A stretch of DNA of 64,000 nt, from contig NHZP01000006.1 of assembly GCA_003313425.1 (NCBI GenBank), forward strand, positions 1,302,001 to 1,366,000, given 5' to 3'. Positions 57,801 to 64,000 of this stretch are shown piece by piece. Every line of letters begins with the position of its first letter. Within the stretch, counting starts at the first letter, position 1. A model generated the notes under the pieces. That model did no database searches and was not told where the DNA came from. It saw nothing but the letters and a program-made list of their open reading frames with translations. A program made the translations under genes and the position numbers. Source of the DNA: Pseudopyrenochaeta lycopersici (taxonomy: Eukaryota; Ascomycota; Dothideomycetes; Pleosporales; Pseudopyrenochaetaceae).

Positions 57801-59374
57801 GAGATGTTGCTCAGGTAAAAGCGGAGTACCACAATGCGAGGGAGGAGCTCATAGCCCGTTCACTGATTACGGAAAGCAAACGCGAGCAGAAATTGATCGT
57901 ACACAGATTGGTGCAGGAGGCCTCAAGGGCAAAGATGAGACCTGCCGAGCTGCGTAGAACGTTTCTTACTTGTGTCGGTCTCATTTCGGGACAATGGCCG
58001 TTCGAGCAGCTGTCATGGCGGCACGGTACAGCTCGCTGGAGTAGGTGTGAGGAACTCTTCCCGCATATACAGAAGTTGAAGTCAATATTCTCAACGATTA
58101 CTCCTGCTCCGGAATCCTTCGATGACTACGGATTCGCTAAGCTACTTATCGATGCCGGATGGTGAGTAGCACACAGCTTGCTGCAGTTTCAGGCGTTGAT
58201 TATTCATGCATGACTTCCAATTCAAGAAGCTAGGACATTGAAAGGGCTCTTTATTCTTAACTTCAGATTAGTACCTTCCTAAGTAAGGAGTTGGAAGACG
58301 AAGTCAAGCATGGAGAGTTCAATCTTCGCAGCCTATAAATTATAGTATAGCGGATATGCTGACGTAGAACATAGGTATCTCCATGAGCGAGGAAATTCAG
58401 CAGACGCAATATTCTTCAACAACATGGCGCAATCGCTTTGTGAATCTTTTAAACTTCGCATCCTAGAAGAACCCGAACTTGCTATGGGGGCACCCATAAC
58501 GCTGGCAGGCCTGAATTACTCGTTAGCAGAGATCTTGCATAACAGAGGATGCCTTGCTCTTGAGATCAATGAGCCAAGCGATGCATTACACTACCACAAA
58601 CTGTTCAATACCAGGATGGTGAGACAACTTTCAGGAGAGGCAGGACGGGAAGACATACGGCTGGGCATCTCCTGGAACGAATTGGGGAACGCTTATATGC
58701 TGAACGATGACTGGGTTACTGGAGAAGCATGCTTTCTCAAATCCATTGAAGAAATGGAACGGCTGACCTCCCACACTAAATCGGCGATGTCTTTACCGCT
58801 TGCTAATCTTGGCCTATCGTATTGGTTACAAAATAAGCTCGAAATTGCTGAAGAGGTTCTTCTGAAGGGTCTCGAGGAACGTGTCGCCGAGTTCGGTGAA
58901 GATGACAAGGGTTCATTCATTCCTGGACGCTTCTTCCACGCTATTGGGAACGTTCTAGGCAGTCAGGGCAGGCGAGATGAATCTCACAACTACCACCGTC
59001 GCCTGCTTTTCCATTACAAAGCCACTCTGGGCAACAGGCACCATCGCACTGCTGATGCATTTTCTAAACTCGCCGAGCACCATATCCTGCAGGGTCAGCA
59101 GGAAACGGCCCTAGTACTTCTCGACGCAGCTCAAAGTGCGTACTCATTGTCAAATCACTTTGAGCCGGAAAGAATGCGAGCAATCTGGTTCCGGACCAAG
59201 GCGTTGAATGCGTTAGGGAGGCGGAAGGAGGCCGAGGTTGAGCTGGCAAAGTGCTTTCAAATTTATTTGTGGCTCATGGCGGAGAGGGGCGAGGAGAGAC
59301 ATTCGGCGAAAAGAAAAGGAAGTGAGTTGAGAGATGGGGACATCGACCGATTAATTGCCTTTTGGTCCAGGTAA
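54837..59374 (+). CDS. fungal NOD-like receptor: helical/zinc-finger module, NB-ARC, TPR
   Basis: Four exons, 54837..55119, 55171..56008, 56065..58161 and 58375..59374; introns 51, 56 and 213 nt; 1405 aa. Residues 1-250 are the fungal helical module (FRMWAGNIGVFAIG, SLDYRLRG, VVIRRKRVLYRQHHQKKL). From about 360 comes a zinc-binding segment: ECPFC, RHVMEDLQPYSC, WVSHMQTCH, FEAHMLTEH, ECPLC, with a further His-rich helix. NB-ARC follows: FFGRKVPL, P-loop GPGGMGKTQIA (Gly687 onward), LLVFDGVGSGD (Walker B-like), GSILITSRN and GLPLALSQVAG. A winged-helix region precedes TPR-type helices from about 1075 to the end (LADIL-like AGLNYSLAEILHNRG, WNELGNAYMLNDDW, LPLANLGLSYWL). Fungal NLRs detect non-self and can trigger cell death. 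No HeLo, HET, patatin or nuclease effector domain is seen at the N-terminus, so output may pass through a partner. Confidence 0.88.
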
Positions 59375-60375
59375 GAAGCCTAGCACATTCTAGATACTAG
59401 TGAGATTTTGGGCGTTATCCATGGGACGTTAACTGGGAAACTGATATGTAGCAGGCCAGATTACAGAGAGGAATTTGATGATAGGATAGACATGGCAACA
59501 TACTATGACCGGACACAAATCTGTACTGTCTCTATTTTGCTAGCTTTCTTTTTTGATATTAAATATAAGCGTCAAAAACTTTTCTCTTCAAGCATTTCTC
59601 AAAAGAGACCAGTTCATCATGAAGAGTTCACATAACCTCTCAACAAACGAGCCGCTTTCACTACCACTGACTATTTTATCTTTCGACCTCGACAATGCTT
59701 ACAGAAAGCTGTAGAAATCATAAAACGCGAGAGTAGAGTAGCTTATGAAAAGCCTCCGACCTGGGTTTCATAATGCAATCTCACACGGGCTGAGGACACA
59801 GAGAAGCGGAAGGAATTAGAATTGGCGATGCGGAATACTAAACATGCCTAGACGGCCGATGCTAGCGTGCCTTGTAAATGTCCGTGTATGTTTCTCTCAC
59901 AGAAGACTTATTAAACCAAGTATTGTGCTCTATAACCTATGTAAATACAATGTGTGAATCTCTCCTTAGGCAATTGTGACATTTCAACCCCAAAGACCAT
60001 TTACTCTTGCCGGGAATGCTTTCCATAGCCTTGTTTATATCGCCCAGGTCCGTTAATACCTGCCCTACGCCTGTGAGACTTTGCTTCGCCACATTCTCAC
60101 GAAGCTCCGACGTCGGCTGAAGCATGCCCATACGAATAGAAGAAATAGAAGAGAACGTGGGGCTCTTAACTTTACGAGGCGTTGTACGAAGAGATTAAAG
60201 AAGCAGGAATCTCATGTATCGTAGTTGCGGCATATTATCAAAGCGATTGAAGTTGGGGATCAAGTGAGGCTGCAGTGGCGTGCACAGCCCGATAAGCGGG
60301 GCAGGTGCGATCAATGATCGCCAGCTAGTGTACACCGCCAGGTCCTGACATACGACACAAGTCTTCTCATCTCAA
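59375..60375. other. spacer between NLR and Zn2Cys6 regulator
   Basis: 1.0 kb without a supported gene. One plus-strand frame from 59408 to 59851 has only two stops (59633 and near 59772) and its last part is helical in character (TEKRKELELAMRNTKHA); it could be a decayed coding relic or chance. Confidence 0.35.
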
Positions 60376-62106
60376 ATGTCTGGGCCACTGCGGAACAAGC
60401 AAGGCTGCTGGACTTGTCGCCTTCGCAAAAAGAAATGCGATGAACGTCACCCGCAATGCTCAACTTGCGAATCCCTTTCGATCACGTGTTATGGCTTTGG
60501 TCGAAAGCCGGAGTGGATGGACAATGGCGAGAAGGAAAGAGAAATCGCCAATAGCCTCAAGGAGATAGTGCGGTATACCTCCAGGCGAAGAACGCTGGCT
60601 CGACCGTCGGGAAAACGAGAAACACCTGTCCGGATCGAGCCGAAGGCTGTGAATGTTCCCGTCGCCGTGAAGACGACCCCTGAATCCGCATCCTTTCAAG
60701 GGAATGAGGTTAGCACAAGATGTTCCACTATCGTAAGACCACTCATACTGTTAACTCTGTGATTCTAATTATGTGCAGACCACTGGCCCAGCTGGATATA
60801 GAGGTGATGCCAAGCAAGGAGCTCTACTCTCTATTTCAACGAGTGATTCTGTCCTCCTGGTTCATTTTATAGACTATGTATTGCCACTCCAGTGCCCATT
60901 CTATGAGCCCGGAGCTGCAAAAGGTGGAAAAGGTTGGTTCCTTACCCTCCTACTGCGATCGGAACCACTTTATCATGCCGTCCTCGCCGTCGCTGCCTGC
61001 CATCGCCGGACCTTAGCCATCAGTGAGACAGACCAGGTCGCCTTATCAATTCAGCAAGAAGAGCAACTCAAAGACTGTTTAGAGTCACTCAACCGAGCGA
61101 CTCAAGGCGGGTGCCCGAAGGGTGGGCTTGGTGTGTTGGCTGGTGTGATTCAGATCATGTATTTTGAAGTATGTCTTCGTTCGCGTCTCATCTCCTTCCT
61201 TAAACTAACAATTCTGTTTAGCTTTTCAATGACCATGGCCATGCATGGCAAGCGCATCTTCGCGCAGCGATCAACGGTTTCGAGCGAGTCCAACGCAGTA
61301 AATGTGCAAAGTTTGGCTTAAGCGAGAAGGCAAGATGGATCTTGTCTGCCGATCTCGATCCATCAGCAGACAGCTCTCTAGTTTCGCAAGAGGTTGTGTG
61401 TTATAGGTTCTTGAGCAGCAATTTAGTCTGGCTAGATATACTGTCTTCGATCACGATGGGAACAGCGCCGCTCTTACTATCTTATCATCCTCAAATGCTT
61501 AGCACCGGATCAAAAACTCAGCCCCGAGATATTATGGGTTGTGAGAACTGGGTATTGCTTCAGATTGCCCGAATATCTGAACTACATCAAAAGAAAACTC
61601 GCGCGCTCTTACTAGGCCGGTTTGATATCACCGATCTTGAACTAGTAACAAGCGATATAAATTTCATGATCCAATCCGGGTTATCCCACATATCATGCGA
61701 GAGTACTTTATCGAACGGAACTACAACTGGAGACTCTCGCACGCTTGCAACACGATTATACGCCCATATGGCCGCCGTCTACTTGCACCTTGTCACGAAT
61801 GGGTTTCAAAGAATAGAACTCCTGGATGCGACCATCGCAAGTGCTATGGCGATACTTCAGGCACAAATCTCAAATCACCATTGCTCAAAATTGATCGCGC
61901 CATTGTGCTTTATTGGCATTGTTTCAAGATTAGAAGACCAGCGCTTTTTTCAAGATAGTCTATTGTCTTCGTCGATACTGACACCATTTCTCAATCATCG
62001 AGGACATATCCTGCCGGTTCTAGAAAAAATCTGGGAAAGGCGTAGCGTTCCTGGATTCACATGGACAGATTGCGTTGAACTCCTGAAGGACAGTTTACTC
62101 ATTTGA
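60376..62106 (+). CDS. Zn(II)2Cys6 transcription factor
   Basis: Three exons, 60376..60708, 60779..61168 and 61222..62106 (introns 70 and 53 nt); 535 aa. The binuclear cluster is complete: Cys11, 14, 21, 28, 31 and 38 in GCWTCRLRKKKCDERHPQC and the following CESLSITC. A basic linker with Arg/Lys (about 55-85) follows, then a fungal-specific regulatory domain of the Fungal_trans_2 type (LLVHFIDYVLPLQCPFYEP, LYHAVLAVAACHRR, LGVLAGVIQIMYFELFNDHG, HLRAA). The second intron lies exactly at the conserved ELF. It is followed in the same orientation by the FAD oxidoreductase, 509 bp away, which is a candidate target. Regulators of this class sit beside metabolic clusters, but no large cluster is visible. 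Confidence 0.92.
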
Positions 62107-62615
62107 TCAACAGGCGGAGATTATGGCACGAATTAGTCCGACTGCCACCAAAGCTGCATCCATGTTGAGTAGCTGTCATGACCCGAAAGATTTTCAATCC
62201 AAAGCCGGGTCGTTCTAATTAGTCGTTGACTGCGGCGCGCTACGTTATTTGATTGGACGGCTCCCGCGCTACAACATCTGATTGGCTGTAGTCACTCTTC
62301 GCAATGACTACGATTTTTGATTCTACGGCGACACCAAGCGCTAAACTTCGGGCGACTAGGCAAATCTACATAAGCGATGGATTCCATAGACTTTGAAACG
62401 GAGGTTTTGGTCCGTCACGATTCCACAATCCAAATGTGCATACATAAAGGGATGGATCCTGGAGCTCACTGCGTGAACGCTATAAGCTCAGTCTTTATTT
62501 CGTACTTTTTCCAACTCGCTTGGATCCCCTGAACAGGCAGAGCCCATAGTTCTCCCATAATTTTGGATAAAATATTGCTTTTAAAGTAACGAGCCCGTCG
62601 AAGCCCACACAAGTC
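62107..62615. promoter_or_regulatory. upstream region of the AMID-type oxidoreductase
   Basis: A 509-bp spacer with two inverted CCAAT elements (ATTGG at 62252-62256 and 62281-62285), 29 bp apart, a spacing compatible with Hap-complex binding. No palindromic CGG pair for the neighbouring Zn2Cys6 factor was clear. Confidence 0.45.
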
Positions 62616-63784
62616 ATGAAGAACATTCTCATCCTCGGCGGATCCTACGCCGGTGTAAGCACCGCCCACCGAATCCTGAAGTCCAAGGCCAGATCTGGTC
62701 CTATTAAAATCAATCTTGTGTCGCCAAATACTCATCTGTACTGGAACCTCGCATCACCACGTGGTATAATCCCTGGGCAATTCACCGACGAGCAATTGTT
62801 CCAACCAATCGCCGATGGCTTCGAACAGTATTCTTCGAGCCAATTTGAGTTCATCCAAGGCTTTGCTAAGAGTTTGGATGTTGAAGAACAGAAAGTGATC
62901 GTCGACAGCTCTAATGGTAGAATGACGTTGAGTTATGATTTTCTCATCATTGCAACAGGATCACGCACGAGAGAAATGCTACCATTCAAAGAAATTGGGT
63001 CGACTGAACAGACCAAAGAGCTTCTGCACGACTTCCAGAAAAAGATACAGGATGCGGGAACGATCGTTGTGGCTGGCGCCGGTGTGACAGGGGTAGAGGT
63101 TGCCGGCGAGCTGGGTTTCGAGTATGGACAGAAAAAGGAAATTGTTTTGGTATGTTAAAGGAATCCAGCTTCATCCATGATAGCTGACTCGATCATCAAT
63201 TACAGCTCTCAAGCGCCCCTACTGTTCTCCACGAAACACCTCCAAGCGTAGCCCAACTCGCAGCAACCGCCCTCCAAAATCTCCATGTATCCATTCAACA
63301 CTCCACAAAAGTAGTCAAATCATCCCCGTTACCGAACGATGGCCAAGCACTCACGCTTTCAAGCGGAGAGGTATTGGTTGCCGATGTGTATATCCCAACA
63401 TTTGGCCTCCTGCCAAACTCTTCGTACATACCAGCGCTATACCTCAACGCCAAAGGATACGTCACTATCAACGAGTGCCTCAACTTGAAAGACAAAAGTA
63501 ATGTATGGGCCCTCGGTGATGTTGCTGACGTGGAGTACTCTCAATTCATAACCTGTGATCGGCAGTCAGTTTATGTGGCGAAGAGCATTGTTTCTGTTCT
63601 GAATGGTAAAACAGCAGCCCCTTACAAGGCTAATACAAGTAGAATGATAGGATTGCAGATTGGGAAGAAGGCTGGCACCGGACATTATGGAAATTGGAAA
63701 TTGCCCAGCTTCATGGTTGTTTGGTTGAGGAGGAGCTTGTTTACAGAAAATTTGAAACCTCTGGTTAATGGCTCGTTGTATTAG
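62616..63784 (+). CDS. AIFM2/AMID-type FAD-dependent NAD(P)H oxidoreductase
   Basis: Two exons, 62616..63149 and 63206..63784, with a 56-nt intron; 370 aa, the usual length. The N-terminal FAD motif is MKNILILGGSYAGVS. The second nucleotide-binding motif is VVAGAGVTGVEVAGEL (about 151-166). YDFLIIATGS and the C-terminal NVWALGDVAD complete the pyridine nucleotide-disulphide reductase fold. NLASPR (near residue 47) matches the AMID subgroup. No redox-active CxxxxC pair is seen, so it is not a thioredoxin-reductase-type enzyme. AIFM2/FSP1 relatives reduce quinones with NAD(P)H; fungal copies occur beside secondary-metabolism genes. The start MKNILI fits the family; the gene is complete just before the window edge. 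Confidence 0.9.
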
Positions 63785-64000
63785 TCAAGGTTTCTTGGAA
63801 TATTGGGCACTTGCTGTTTTAGTGAATGGAGCCATCAGGGATATGGGCTTATTGCCCATGAGCGTATAATGTATGTGGATTCAATTTTATTTATTGCTTA
63901 ATGGTCCGCTAAAGAATTCGAAACATCGTGTGCAAAGTATATTCAACATGGCAACACCTGAGACCTCAATGACCACAATCTTGGCTTCTGTGTGAGATCT
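63785..64000. other. right edge, 3' flank of the AMID-type gene
   Basis: 216 bp, AT-rich, likely 3' UTR and flank; no gene is visible. Confidence 0.5.

Overview
The window is chromosomal DNA of a filamentous ascomycete, most likely a Dothideomycete of the Pleosporales type. The evidence is short (about 45-140 nt) GT-AG introns with CTRA-like branch sites, and typical Pezizomycotina families (Zn2Cys6 regulator, GMC oxidoreductase, DUF7580-like protein, NB-ARC/TPR receptor). No organelle, plasmid, CRISPR, tRNA or rRNA signature was found. I rebuilt exon structures by hand from reading-frame joins and splice sites; exon coordinates are in each entry.

Positions 1-42 kb are a dense housekeeping block: a securin-like protein and tropomyosin (head-to-head), an Rrp17/NOL12 ribosome-biogenesis factor, the geranylgeranyltransferase I beta subunit, an Rgd2-like F-BAR/DEP/RhoGAP protein, a small Arg/Ser-rich protein, a synaptojanin-like phosphoinositide phosphatase, a TBC-domain protein, the complete telomerase reverse transcriptase in 11 exons, a DH-BAR-SH3 Rho GEF, Trm112, Ytm1, a ZW10/Dsl1 tether subunit with an acidic tryptophan-rich lasso, and an M16 metallopeptidase. 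Several share a polarity, trafficking and cytoskeleton theme (GGTase I modifies Rho GTPases; the RhoGAP, GEF, tropomyosin, TBC protein and phosphoinositide phosphatase act downstream), but this is ordinary linkage rather than an operon.

From about 42 kb to the end the window looks accessory: intergenic stretches become AT-rich and gene-poor (44.3-45.7 and 46.7-48.5 kb), and the genes are lineage-variable. In order they are a secreted GMC oxidoreductase, a secreted aspzincin-like metalloprotease, a PD-(D/E)XK nuclease-like protein of the DUF7924 type, a CmcJ/AsaB-type oxygenase with an apparent GC-AG intron, a DUF7580-like protein, a zinc-finger/NB-ARC/TPR NOD-like receptor, a Zn2Cys6 regulator and an AIFM2/AMID-type FAD oxidoreductase.

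The best candidate for an undescribed system is the divergent pair at 52.7-59.4 kb. The DUF7580-like gene and the NLR are transcribed away from a shared 346-bp promoter, next to the nuclease-like gene. This resembles fungal allorecognition or innate-immunity NLR clusters, but the functional link is inference. Other points of interest are a TBC domain lacking both catalytic fingers, a RhoGAP domain lacking its arginine finger, and the Dsl1-type lasso in the ZW10 homologue.
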